Shown here one piece after another: positions 49,785 through 62,418 of a stretch of DNA of 64,000 nucleotides; within the stretch, counting starts at the first letter, position 1; each line of letters starts with the position of its first letter. The stretch is taken from assembly GCA_029961685.1 (NCBI GenBank), contig JARWKL010000005.1, positions 14,660,164-14,724,163 of the forward strand, written 5' to 3'. Source of the DNA: Aristolochia californica (taxonomy: Eukaryota; Streptophyta; Magnoliopsida; Piperales; Aristolochiaceae). The position numbers were made by a program, and so were the translations under genes. The notes beneath the pieces were generated by a model that did no database searches, was not told the DNA's origin, and worked only from the letters and a program-made list of their open reading frames with translations.

Positions 49785-50460
49785 TGTTGAATTGCAATCC
49801 ATAAGTCATTTCATACAAAAATATAGCCCGTTACACATGATAAATCACTTTACAATCATCTATGATTGTTAGATCAAATTTTTTGAAAATGGGCAAAGAA
49901 ATTACTTGTTAGACTCGGGTAAATATCCCACCGCACGTTCACTTGAGAATTTAATGAGCGTTTGTTATTCTCTTTAAAAGTTTTGGATCCATAGGTCATT
50001 TGAATCATTAACATGTTGCAAGCATGCATATCCATGTTTAAAACATGTGTAGAAAAAATCTCCTTCATGTAAAATTCCAAGATATTAGTTTTGGACTAGT
50101 GAAATTTCCCAAACTTGGATAACAAAACTTTTGTGTTCATTTGTGGTGTGTGAATAAATTTTCTTCATTTACTTATTTTATTGTTTTAAACTTTTTCCGT
50201 ACATCAACTATGAAATTTTCATTTTGCTATGATCTATTTGCCATTTTTGTTTACGGGATGAAGGGAGAGCGAAAAACTCGAAGTTTTGATTTAAGAAAAA
50301 TATGTACATCTACAATGGAAATGCACAATGCACATATGTAGAGAGAGATATTTCCAAAGAGTGTCTGTATGTTTTAGGGATCGTATGCACTTTTTTCGTT
50401 TTTATATTAAAGGTTTTGCAATCGTCGGGAAACGGGGGAGGCGGGCGATTTTTAACTGAG
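49785..50460 (+). repeat. Mosaic monomer B/C/B
   Basis: The B start (GTTAGATCAAAT, ATTACTTGTTAGAC, CAAGCATGC) changes to C between 50024 and 50081 (AAGATATTAGTTTTGG, AATAAATTTTCTTC, CACATATGTAG) and back to B at about 50340-50351 (GAGATATTTCC, GATCGTATGCAC, AAACGGGGGAGGCGGG). A C tract of roughly 270-320 bp lies inside a B monomer. Confidence 0.85.
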
Positions 50461-51135
50461 TGTTGACTTCAAATCCATAAGTCATTTCTTACAAAAATAT
50501 AGCCCGTTACGCATGACAAATCACATTACAATCATCTATGATTAATTATGAGAGCTTTTGGCAACTGGGCAAAATAATGGCATGTTTGACTCGGGTAAAT
50601 AATCCCACCGCAAGTTCACTTGAGAATTTAATGAGCGTTTGTTATTCTCTTTAAAAGCTTTGCATCCATAGCACATTTGCGTCTTTAACATATTTCTAAC
50701 ATGCATATCCATTTTTAAAACATGTGTGGATGAAATCTCTTTCTTGCAAAATTCCAAGCTACTAGGGTTAAACTAGTGGAATTTCCCAAAATTGGATAAC
50801 AAAACTTTTGTCTTAATTTTTGTTGGGTGAATAAATTTTCCTTATTTAAATTTGTTATTTTTTTAAAATTTTTTGATACATCAACTATAAAATTTTCATT
50901 TTGTTGTAAGCTTTTTGCTTTGTTCGTTTTTGGGATGAAGGGTGAGCGAAAAGTCAAAGTTTTGATTGTTGAAAAGAGTGTACATTTAAAATGGAAAAGC
51001 ACAATGCACAATTGTACTGAGAGATAATTCCAAAGAGTGTCCGTAATTTTTAGGGATTGTAAGCTCTTTTTAGTTTTTAAATCTCAGTTTTTGCAATCGT
51101 TAGGAAGAATTGATGGCAAAGGACTTTTAACTGAG
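50461..51135 (+). repeat. Hybrid monomer C/A
   Basis: Type C only at the start (TGACTTCAAATCC, CATTTCTTAC, GACAAATCAC), type A from ATTACAATC (about 50524) to the end (ATTAATTATG, GCATCCATAGC, GTGGATGAAATC, CAATTGTA, AAGCTCTTTTTAG). Positions 50952-50987 are diverged (GATTGTTGAAAAGAG). Confidence 0.84.
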
Positions 51136-51811
51136 TGTTGAATTGCAATCCATAATTCATTTCATACAAATATATAGCTCCTTACGCAAGATAAATCACT
51201 TTACAATCATCTACGATTGTTAGATCAAATTGTTGAAAATAGGCAAAATAATGACTTGTTAGACTCGGGTAAATATCCCACCGCACGTTCACTTAAGAAT
51301 TTAATGAGCATTTGTTATTCTCTTTAAAAGCTTTGGATCCATAGGTCATTTGAATCTTGAACAAGTTTCAAGCATGCATATCCATTTTTAAAACATGTGT
51401 AGAAAAAATCTCCTTCATGTAAAATTCCAAGCATAATAGGGTTGGACTAATGGAATTTCCCAAACTTGGATAACAAAACTTTTGTGTTCATTTGTGGTGT
51501 GTGAATAGATATTTTTTATTTATGTTAGTTATTATTTTAAATATTTTCCACACATCAACTATAAAATTTTTATTTTGTTGTGATCTTTTTTGCCTCTTTT
51601 GTTTACGGGATGAAGGGGGAGCGAAACTTCAAAGTTCTGATTTAAGAAAAAAGTGTACATCTAAAATAGAAATGCACAATGCACAAATGTAGAGAGAGAT
51701 ATTTCCAAAGATTGTCTGTATGTTTGAGGGATCGTCTGGACTTTTTTCGTTTTTTTATCTAAGGTTTTGCAATCGTCGGGAAACGGGGGAGGCGGGTGAT
51801 TTTTAACTGAG

Positions 51812-52455
51812 TGTTGACTTCAAATCCATCAGTCATTTCTTACAAAAAATAGCCCGTTACGCATGAAAAATCACTTTACAATCATCTATGATTGTTAGCT
51901 CAACGTTTTGAATATGTGCAAAACAAAGGCTTGTTTGACTCGGGCAAATATCCCACCGCACGTTCACTTGAGAATTTAATGAGCGTTTGTTATTCTCTTT
52001 AAAAGCTTTGGATCCATAGGTCTTTTGAATCTTTAACATGTTTCTGGCATGCATATCCATTTTCAAAACATGTGGAGAAAAAATCTCCTTCATGTAAAAT
52101 TCCAAGATATTAGTTTTGGACTAGTGGAATTTCCCAAATTTGGAGAACAAAAATTTTGTGTTCATTTACTTTTTTTATTGTTTTAAACTTTTTCCGTACA
52201 TCAACTATGAAATTTTCATTTTGCTGTGATCTATTTGCCTTTTTTGTTTACAGGATGATGGGAGAACGAAAAACTCGAAGTTCTGATTTAAGAAAAATGT
52301 GTACATCTAAAACGGAAATGCACAATGCAAATATGTAGCGAGAGATAATTCCAAAGTGTGTCTGCAATTTTAGGGATTGTAAGCACCTTTTGGTTTTTAT
52401 ATCTCAGGTTTTGCAATCGTCGGGAAAGATGGGTTGCGGAGGATTTTTAACTGAG
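51812..52455 (+). repeat. C monomer with a 30-bp deletion between TTCATTT repeats
   Basis: TGTGTTCATTT joins ACTTTTTTTATTG directly at about 52168. In intact C monomers the two TTCATTT motifs flank the missing GTGGTGTGTGAATAAATT segment, and here one remains. The deletion removes the start of the 66-codon frame that intact C monomers carry. Confidence 0.9.
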
Positions 52456-53128
52456 TGTTGAATTGCAATCCATAAGTTATTTCATACAAAAATATAGCCC
52501 GTTACGCATGATAAATCACATTACATTCATCTATGATTAATTATGTCAGCTTTTTGCAAATGGGCAAAATAATGGCATGTTTGACTCGGGTAAATATCCC
52601 ACCGCAAGTTCACTTGAGAATTTAATGAGCATTTGTTATTCTCTTTAAAAGCTTTGCATCCATAGCTCATTTGCGTCTTTAACATGTTTCAAACATGCAT
52701 ATCCATTTTTAAAACATGTGTGGACGAAATCTCTTTCTTGCAAAATTCCAAGCTATTAGGGTTAAACTAGTGGAATTTCCCAAAATTGGATAATAAAACT
52801 TTTGTGTTCATTTGTGGTGGGCGAATAAGTTTTATTTATTTATATTCGTTATTGTTTTAAATTTTTTCCATACATCAACTATAAAATTTTCTTTTTGTTG
52901 TAAGCTTTTTGCCTTGTTTGTTTTCGGGATGAGGGAGAGCGAACAATCAAAATTTTGATTTAAAAAAAAAGTGTACATAAAAAAAGGAAAAGCACAATGG
53001 AGAATTCTGGGGAGAGATAATTCCAATGAGTGTCTGTAATTTTTAGGGATTGTAAGCTCTTTTTGATTTTTATATCTCATGTTTTGCAATCGTCGGGAAA
53101 AATTGGTGGCAGAGGATTTTTAACTGAG
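52456..53128 (+). repeat. Representative type-A monomer
   Basis: Type A is recognised, in order, by TGAATTGCAATCC at its start, GATAAATCACATT, ATTAATTATGTCAG, AATGGCATGTTTGAC, GCATCCATAGCTC (no BamHI site), CAAACATGC, GTGTGGATGAAATCTC, AAGCTATTAGGGTTAAAC, GTGTTGGGTGAATAAAT, AAAAGCAC...CAATTGTAGGG, TGTAAGCTCTTTTTAG and a terminal AAATTGGTGGCAGAGG. It has a TGA stop (GGGTGA) where B and C keep a short forward frame open, and a perfect 15-bp inverted repeat near offset 230. This copy has a few private changes. Confidence 0.9.
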
Positions 53129-54478
53129 TGTTGAATTGCAATCCATAAGTCATTTCACACAAAAATATAGCCCGTTATGCATGATAAATCACTTTACAAT
53201 CATCTATGATTGTTAGATCAAATTTTTGAAAATGGGCAAAATAATGACATGTTAGACTCGGGTAAATATCCCACCACATGTTCATTTGAGAATTTAATGA
53301 GCGATTGTTATTCTATTTAAAAGCTTTGGATCCATAGGTCATTTGAATCTTTAACATGTTTCAGGCATGCATATCCATTTTTAAAACATGTGTAGAAAAA
53401 ATCTCCTTCATGTAAAATTCCAAGCTTAATAGGGTTGGACTAATGGAATTTCCCAAACTTGGATAACAAAACTTTTGTGTTCATTTGTGGTGTGTGAATA
53501 GATATTTTTTATTTACTTGAGTTATTATTTTAAATATTTTCCACACATCAACTGTAAAATTTTTATTTTGTTGTGATCTTTTTTGCCTTTTTTTGTTTAC
53601 GGGATGAAGGGGGGAACGAAAACTCAATGTTCTGATTTAATAAAAAAGTGTACATCTAAAATTGAAATGCACAATGCACAAATGTAGAGAGAGATATTTC
53701 CAAAGAGTGTCTGTAGTTTTATGGATCGTATGCACTTTTTTCGTTTTTATATCTAAGGTTTTCCAATCGTCGGGAAACGGAGAGGCGGGCGATTTTTAAC
53801 TGAGTATTGACTTCAAATCCATAAGTCATTTCTTACAAAAATATACCCCGTTACGCGTGAAAAATCACTTTACAATCATCTATGATTGTTAGCTCAACTT
53901 TTTGAATATGGGCAAAGAAATGGCTTGTTTGACTCGGGCAAATATCCCACCGCACGTTCACTTGAGAATTTAATGAGCGTTTGTTATTCTCTTTAAAAGC
54001 TTTGGATCCATAGGTCATTTGAATCTATAACATGTTTCTGGCATGCATATCCATTTTTAAAACATGTGTAGAAAAAATCTCCTTCATGTAAAATTCTAAT
54101 ATATTAGTTTTGGACTAGTGGAATTTCCCAAACTTTGATAACAAAACTTTTGTGTTCATTTGTGGTGTGTGAATAAATTTTTTTCATTTACTTTTTTTAT
54201 TGTTTTAAACTTTTTCTGTACATCAACTATGAAATTTTTATTTTGCTGTGATCTATTTGCCTTTTTTGTTTACAGGATGAAGGGAGAGCGAAAAACGCGA
54301 AGTTTTGATTTAAGAAAAATGTGTACATCTAAAACGGAAATGCACAATGCACATATGTAGAGAGTGATAATTCCAAAGAGTGTCTATAATTTTTAGGGAT
54401 TGTAAGCACCTTTTCATTTTTATATCTCAGGTTTTGCAATCGTCGGAAAAAATGGGTTGCGGAAGATTTTTAACTGAG
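52456..54478 (+). repeat. HOR unit A-B-C
   Basis: A 52456-53128, B 53129-53804, C 53805-54478. The B ends AAACGGAGAGGCGGGCG. The C has ATATACCCCGTTACGCG, GGGCAAAGAAATGG, AATCTATAACATG, ATTCTAATATATTAG and AAAACGCGAAG, which recur at 57866-58539. Confidence 0.9.
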
Positions 54479-56508
54479 TGTTGAATTGCATTCCATAAGT
54501 CATTTCATACAAAAATATAGCCCGTTACACATGATAAATCAAATTACAATCATCTATGATTAATTATGTCAGCTTTTTGAAAATGGGCAAAATAATGCCA
54601 TGTTTGACTCGGGTAAATATCCCACCGCAAGTTCACTTTAGAATTTAATGAGCGTTTGCTATTCTCTTTAAAAGCTTTGCATCCATAGCTCATTTGCGTC
54701 TTTAACATGTTTCAAACTTGCCTATCCTTTTTTAAAACATGTGTGGAAGAAATCTCTTTCTCTCAAAATTCCAAGCTATTTGGGTTAAACAAGTGGAATT
54801 TTCCAAAATGGGATAACAAAACTTTTGTGTTCATTTGTGTTGGGTGAATAAATTTTCTTTATTTATATTTTTTATTGTTTTAAATTTTTTCCATACATCA
54901 ACTATAAAATTTTCATTTTGTTGTAAAAAGCCTTGTCTGTTTTCGGGAAGAAGGGAGAGCGAAATGTCAAAGTTTCGATTTAACAAAAAAGTGTACATCT
55001 AAAATGGAAAAACACAATGCACAATTGTAGGGAGAGATAATTCCAAAGAGTGTCTGTAATTTTTAGGGATTCTAAGGGATTGTAAGCTCTTTTTAGTTTT
55101 TATATCTCAGGTTTTGCAATCATCAGGAAAATTTGGTGGCAGAGGATTTTTAACTGAGTGTTGAATTGCAATCCAGAAGTCATTTCATCCAAAAATATAG
55201 CCCGTTACGCATGATAAATCACTTTACAATCATCTATGATTGTTAGATCAAATTTTTGAAAATGGTCAAAATAATGACTTGTTAGACTCGGGTAAATATC
55301 CCACCGCACGTTCACTTGAGAATATAATGAGCGTTTGTTATTCTCTTTAAAAGCTTTGGATCCATAGGTCATTTGAATCTTTAACATGTTTCAAGCATGC
55401 ATATCCATTTTTAAAAAATGTGTAAAAAAAATCTCCTTCATGTAAAATTCCAAGCTTAATAGGATTGGACGAATGGAATTTCCCAAACTTGGATGACAAA
55501 ACTTTTATGTTCATTTGTGGTGTGTGAATAGATATTTTTTATTTACATTATTTATTATTTTAAATATTTTCCACACATCAACTATAAAATTTTTATTTTG
55601 TTGTGATCTGTTTTGCCTTTTTTGTTTACGGGATGAAGGGGGAAGCGAAAACTCAAAGTTCTGATTTAAGAAAAAAGTGTACATCTAAAATGGAAATGCA
55701 TAATGCACAAATGTAGAGAGATATATTTCCAAAGAGTGTCTGTATGTTTTAGGGAATGTATGCACTTTTTTCGTTTTTATAACTAAGTTTTGCAATCATT
55801 GGGAAACGGGGGAGGCGGGCCATTTTTAACTGAGTGTTGACTTCAAGTCCATAAATCATTTCTTACAAAAATGTAGCATGTTACGCATGACAAATCACTT
55901 TACAATCATCTATGATTGTTAGCTCAACTTTTTGAATATGGGAAAAATAATGGCTTGTTTGACTCTGGCAAATATCTCACCGCACGTTCACTTGAGAATT
56001 TAATGAGCGTTTGTTATTCTCTTTAAAATCTTTGGATCCATAGGTCATTTGAATCTTTAACATGTTTCTGGCATGCATATCCATTTTAAAAACATGTGTA
56101 GAAAAAATGTCCTTCATGTAAAATTCCAATATATTAGTTTTGGACTAGTGGAATTTCCCAAACTTTGATAACAAAACTTTTGTGTTCATTTGTGGTGTGT
56201 GAATAAATTTTCTTCATTTACTTTTTTTATTGTTTTAAACTTTTTCCGTACAACAACTATGAAATTTTCATTTTGCTGTGATCTATTTGCCTTTTTTTTT
56301 TATGGGATGAAGGGAGAGCGAAAAACTCGATGTTCTGATTTAAGAAAAATGTGTATATCTAAAACGGAAATGCACAATGCACATATGTAGAGAGAGATTA
56401 TTCCAAAGATTGTCTGCAGTTTTTAGGGATTGTAAGCACCTTTTTGTTTTTATATCTCAGGTTTTGCAATCGTCGGGAAAAATGGGTTGTGGAGGATTTT
56501 TAACTGAG
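54479..56508 (+). repeat. HOR unit A-B-C
   Basis: A 54479-55158, B 55159-55834, C 55835-56508. The A has TTGCATTCCATAAG, ACACATGATAAATCAAATT and a 3' insertion GGGATTCTAAGGGATTG (an 11-bp repeat near 55068). The C has a T run ending TATGGG and TGGGTTGTGGAGG, shared with 61908-62418. Confidence 0.9.
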
Positions 56509-58539
56509 TATTGAATTGCAATACATATGTCATTTCATACAATAATATAGCCCGTTACGCATGATAAATCACATTACAGTAATCTATGATTAATTATGTC
56601 AGCTTTTTGCAAATGGGCAAAATAATGGCATGTTTGACTCGGGTAAATATCCCACCGCAAGGTCACTTGAGAATTTAATGAGCGTTTGTTATTCTCTTTA
56701 AAAGCTTTGTATCCATAGCTCCTTTGCATCTTTAACATGTTTCAAACATGCATATCCATTTTTAAAACACGTGTGGACGAAATCTCTTTCTTGCAAAATT
56801 CCAAGCTATTTGGGTTAAACTAGTGGAATTTCCAAAAATTGGATAACAAAACTTTTGTGTTCATTTGTGTTGGGTGAATAAATTTTCTTTATTTAAATTT
56901 GTTATTGTTTTAAATTTTTTCCATACATCAACTATAAAATTTTCATATTGTTGTAATATTTTTGCCTTCTTTGTTTTCGGGATGAAGGGAGAGCGAAAAG
57001 TCAAAGTTTTGATTTAAGAAAAAAGTGGACATCTAAAATGGAAAAGTATAATGCACAATTGTAGGGAGAGATAATTCCAAAGAGTGTCTATTATTTTTAG
57101 GGATTGTAAGCTCTTTTTAGTTTTTATATCTTAGGTTTTGCAATCGTCGGGAAAAATTAGTGGCAGAGGATTTTTAACTGAGTGTTGAATTGCAATCCAT
57201 AAGTCATTTCATACAAAAATATAGCCCGTTACGCATGATAAATCACTTTACAATCATCTATGATTGATAGATCAAATTTTTGAAAATGGGCAAAATAATG
57301 ACTAGTTAAACTCGGGTAAATATCCCACCGCACGTGCATTTGAGAATTTAATAAGCGTTTTTTATTCTCTTTAAAAACTTTGGATCCATAGGTCATTTGA
57401 ATCTTTAACATGTTTAAAGCTTGCATATCCATTTTTAAAAAATGTGTAAAAAAAATCTCCTACATGTAAAATTCCAAGCTTAATAGGGTTGGACTAATGG
57501 AATTTCCAAAACTTGGATAACAAAACTTTTGTGTTCATTTGTGGTGTGTGAATAGATATTTTTTATTTACATTAGTTATTATTTTAAACATTTTCCATAC
57601 ATCAACTATAAAATTTTTATTTTGTTGTAATCTTTTGTGCCTTTTTTGTTTACGGGATGAAGAGGGAGCGAAAAACTCAAAGTTCTGATTTAAGAAAAAA
57701 GTGTACATCTAAAATGGAAATGCACAACGCACAACGCACAAATGTAGAGAGAGATATTTCCAAAGATTGTCTGTATGTTTTAGGGATCGTATGCACTTTT
57801 TCGTTTTTATATCTAAAGTTTTGCAATCGTCGGGAAACTGGAGAGGCGGGCGATTTTTAACTGAGTGTTGACTTCAAATCCATAAGTCATTTCTTACAAA
57901 AATATACCCCGTTACGCGTGAAAAATCACTTTACAATCATCTATGATTGTTAGCTCCACTTTTTGAATATGGGCAAAGAAATGGCTTGTTTGACTCGGGC
58001 AAATATCCCACCGCACGTTCACTTGAGAATTTAATGAGCGTTTGTTATTCTCTTTAAAAGCTTTGGATCCATAGGTCATTTGAATCTATAACATGTTTTT
58101 GGCATGCATATCCATTTTTAAAACATGTGTAGAAAAAATCTCCTTCATGTAAAATTCTAATATATTAGTTTTGGACTAGTGGAATTTCCCAAACTTTGAT
58201 AACAAAACTTTTGTGTTCATTTGTGGTGTGTGAATAAATTTTCTTCATTTAATTTTTTTATTGTTTTAAACTTTTTCGGTACATCAACAATGAAATTTTT
58301 ATTTTGCTGTGATCTATTTGCCTTTTTTGTTTACAGGATGAAGAGAGAGCGAAAAACGCGAAGTTTTGATTTAAGAAAAATGTGTACATCTAAAATGGAA
58401 ATGCACAATGTACATATGTAGAGAGTGATAATTCCAAAGAGTGTCTATAATTTTTAGGGATTGTACGCACCTTTTCGTTTTTATATCTCAGGTTTTGCAA
58501 TCGTCGAAAAAAATGGGTTGCGGAAGATTTTTAACTGAG
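56509..58539 (+). repeat. HOR unit A-B-C
   Basis: A 56509-57182, B 57183-57865, C 57866-58539. The A has ACAGTAATCTATG, CGCAAGGTCAC, GTATCCATAGCTCC and CACGTGTGGACG. The B has a 9-bp repeat (GCACAACGCACAACGCAC, 57722-57739) and AATAAGCGTTTTTTATTC. A and B match 62419-63721, and C matches 53805-54478. Confidence 0.9.
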
Positions 58540-60561
58540 TGTTGAATTGCATTCCATAAGTCATTTCATACAAAAATATAGCCCGTTACACATGATAAAT
58601 CAAATTACAATCATCTATGATTAATTATGTCAGCTTTTTCAAAATGGGCAAAATAATGGCATGTTTGACTCGGGTAAATATCCCACCGCAAGTTCACTTG
58701 AGAATTTAATGAGCGTTTGCTATTCTCTTTAAAAGCTTTGCATCCATAGCTCATTTCCGTCTTTAACATGTTTCAAACTTGCTTATCCTTTTTTAAAACA
58801 TGTGTGGATGAAATCTCTTTCTTGCAAAATTCCAAGCAATGAAGGTTAAACTAGTGGAATTTCCCAAAATTTGATAACAAAACTTTTGTGTTCATTTATG
58901 TTGGGTGAATATTTTTTATTTATTTATATTTGTTATTGTTTTAAATAATTTCCATACATCAACTATAAAATTTTCATTTTGTTGTAAGCTTTTTGCCTTG
59001 TTTGTTTTCGGTATGAAGCGAGAGCGAAAAGTCAAAGTTTTGATTTAAGAAAAAAGTGTACATCTAAAATGGAAAAGCAAAATGCACAATTGTATGGAGA
59101 GATAATTCCAAAGAGTGTCTGTAATTTTTAGGGATTGTAATCTCTTTTTAGTTTTTATATCTCAGGTTTACCAATCGTTGGGAAAAATTAGCGGCAGAGG
59201 ATTTTTAACTGAGTGTTGAATTGCAATCCATAAGTCATTTCATACAAAAATATAGCCTGTTACGCATGATAAATCACTTTACAATCATCTATGATTGTTA
59301 GATCAAATTTTTTAAAATGGGCAAAATAATGACTTGTTTGACTCGGGTAAATATCCCACTGCACGTTCACTTAAGAATTTAATGAGTCTTTGTTATTCTC
59401 TTTAAAAGCTTTGGATCCATAGGTCATTTGAATCTTTAACAAGCTTCAAGCATGCATATCCATTTTTAAAAAATGTGTAGAGAAAATCTCCTTCATGTAA
59501 AATTCCAAGTTAATAGGGTTAGACTAATGGAATTTCCCAAACTTGGATAACAAAACTTTTGTGTTCATTTGTGGTGTGTGAATAGATATTTTTTATTTAC
59601 ATTAGTTATTATTTTAAATATTTTCAACACATCAACTTTAAAAAAAAAAATTTATTGTGATCTTTTTTGCCTTTTTTGTTTACGGGATGAAGACGAAGTG
59701 AAAACTCAAAGTTCTGATTTAAGAAAAAAGTGTACATCTAAAATGGAAATGCACAATGCACAAATGTAGAAAGAGATATTTCCAAAGAGTGTCTGTATGT
59801 TTTAGGGATCGTATGCACTTTTCCGTTTTTATATCTAAGGTTTTGCAATCGTCGGGAAACGGGGGAGGCGGGCAATTTTTAACTGAGTGTTGACTTCAAA
59901 TCCATGAGTCATTTCTTACAAAAATATTGCCCGTTACGCATGACAAATCACTTTACAATCACCTATGATTGTTAGCTCAACTTTTTGAATATGGGCAAAA
60001 TAAAGGCTTGTTTGACTCGGGCAAATATCCCACTGCACATTCACTTGAGAATTTAATGAGCGTTTGTTATTCTCTTTAAAAGCTTTGGATCCATAGGTCA
60101 TTTGAATCTTTAACATGTTTCTGGCATGCATATCCATTTTTAAAACATGTGTAGAAAAACTCTCCTTCATGTAAAATTCCAAGATATTAGTTTTGGACAA
60201 GTGGAATTTCCAAAACTTGGATAACAAAACTTTTGTGTTCATTTGTGCTGAGCGAATAAATTTTCTTCATTTACTTTTTTTATTGTTTTAAACCTTTTCC
60301 ATACATCAACTATGAAATTCTCATTTTGCTGTGATCTATTTGCCTTTTTTGTTTACGGGATGAAGGGTGAGTGAAAAAATCGAAGTTTTGATTTAACAAA
60401 AATGTGTACATCTAAAACGGAAATGCAAAATGCTCATATGTAAAGAGAGATAATTCCAAAGAGTGTCTATAATTTATAGGGATTGTAAGCACCGTTTCGT
60501 TTTTAGATCTCAGGTTTTGCAATCGACAAGAAAAATGGGTTGGGGATGATTTTTAACTGAG
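58540..60561 (+). repeat. HOR unit A-B-C
   Basis: A 58540-59213, B 59214-59887, C 59888-60561. The A repeats the TTGCATTCCATAAG and AAATCAAATT marks of the A at 54479. In B an A run (CTTTAAAAAAAAAAATTTATTG, about 59636-59657) replaces the usual CTATAAAATTTTTATTTTG. Confidence 0.9.
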
Positions 60562-62418
60562 AGTTGAATTGCAATCCATAAGTCATTTTATACAAAAATA
60601 TGGCTCGTTACACATGATAAATCACATTACAATCATCTATGATTAATTATGTCAGCTTTTTGCAAATGGGCAAAATAATGGCATGTTTGACTCGGGTAAA
60701 TATCCCACCGCAAGTTCACTTGAGAATTTAATGAGCGTTTGTTATTCTCTTTCAAAGCTTTGCATCCATAGCTCATTTGCGTCTTTAACATGTTTCAAAC
60801 ATGCATATCCATTTGTAAAACATGTGTGGACGAAATCTATTTCTTGCAAAATTCCAAACTATTAGGGTTAAACTAGTGGAATTTCCCAAAATTGGATAAC
60901 GAAACGTTTGTGTTCATTTGTGTTGGGTGAATAAATTTTCTTTATTTATATTTGTTATTTTTTTAATTTTTCCATACATCAACTATAAAATTTTCTTTTT
61001 GTTGTAAGCTTTTTGCCTTGTTTGTTTCCGGGATGAAGGGAGAGCGAAAATTCAAAGTTTTGATTTCAGAAAAAAGTGTACATCTAAAATGGAAAAGCAC
61101 AATGCACAATTTTAGGGAGAGATAATTCCAAACAGTGTCTGTAATTTTTAGGGATTGTAAGCTCTTTTTTGTTTTTCTATCTCAGGTTTTGCAATCATCG
61201 GGAAAAATTGATGGAAGAGGATTTTTAACTGAGTGTTGAATTGCAATCCATAAGTCATTTCATACAAAAATATAGCCCGTTACGCATGATAAATCACTTT
61301 ACAATCATTTATGATTGTTAGAGAAAATTTTTGAAAATGGGCAAAATAATGACTTGTTACACTCGGGTAAATATCCCACCGCACTTTCACTTGAGAATTT
61401 AATGAGCATTTGTTATTCTCTTTAAAAGCTTTGGATCCATAGGTCATTTGAATCTTTAACATGTTTCAAGCATGCATATCAATTTTTAAAACATGTGTAA
61501 AAAAAATCTCCTTCATGTAAAATTCCAAGCTTAATAGGGTTGGACTAATGGAAATTCCCAAACTTGGATAACAAAACTTTTGTGTTCATTTGTGGTGTGT
61601 AAATAGATATTTTATATTTAAATTATTAATTATTTTAATATTTTCCATTCATCAACTATAAAATTTTTATTTTTTTGTGATCTTTTTTGCCTTTTTTTTT
61701 TACGGGATGAAGGGGGAGCGAAAACTCAAATTTCTGATTTAAGAAAAAAGTTTACATCTAAAATGGAAATGCATAATGCACAAATGTAGAGAGAGATATT
61801 TCCAAGAGTGTCTGTATGTTTTAGGGATCGTATGCACTTTTTTCGTTTTTATATCTAAGGTTTTGTAATTGTCGGGAAACGGGGGAGGCGGGCAATTTTT
61901 AACTGAGAATTTAATATGCGTTTGTTATTCTCTTTAAAATCTTTGGATCCATAGGTCATTTGAATCTTTAACATGTTTCTGGCATGCATATCCATTTTAA
62001 AAACATGTGTAGAAAAAGTCTCCTTCATGTAAAATTCCAAGATATTAGTTTTCGACTAGTGGAATTTCCCAAACTTGGATAACAAAACTTTTGTGTTCAT
62101 TTGTGGTGTGTGAATAAATTTTCTTCATTTACTTTTTTTATTGTTTTAAACTTTTTTCGTACAACAACTATGAAATTTTCATTTTGCTGTGATCTATTTG
62201 CTTTTTTTTTTATGGGATGAAGGGAGAGCGAAAAACTCGATGTTTTCATTTAAGAAAAATGTGTACATCTAAAACAGAAATGCACAATGCACATATGTAG
62301 AGAGAGATTATTCCAAAGATTGTCTGCAATTTTTAGGGATTGTAAGCACCTTTTCGTTTTTATATCTCAGGTTTTGCAATCGTCGGGAAAAATGGGTTGT
62401 GGAGGATTTTTAACTGAG
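60562..62418 (+). repeat. HOR unit A-B-C with 5'-truncated C
   Basis: A 60562-61233, B 61234-61907, truncated C 61908-62418. At the junction ACTGAG of the B end joins AATTTAATATGCG of the C interior. Intact C monomers read CACTTGAGAATTTAATG there, so TGAG is shared by both sides. 163 bp of the C start are missing. Confidence 0.9.

Larger units (their letters stand above)
48437..52455 (+). repeat. Rearranged block: A, B/A, B/C/B, C/A, B, C
   Basis: A 48437-49109, B/A hybrid 49110-49784, B/C/B mosaic 49785-50460, C/A hybrid 50461-51135, B 51136-51811, C with a 30-bp deletion 51812-52455. Three recombinant monomers lie side by side, and the total is close to two normal HORs. Confidence 0.86.
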
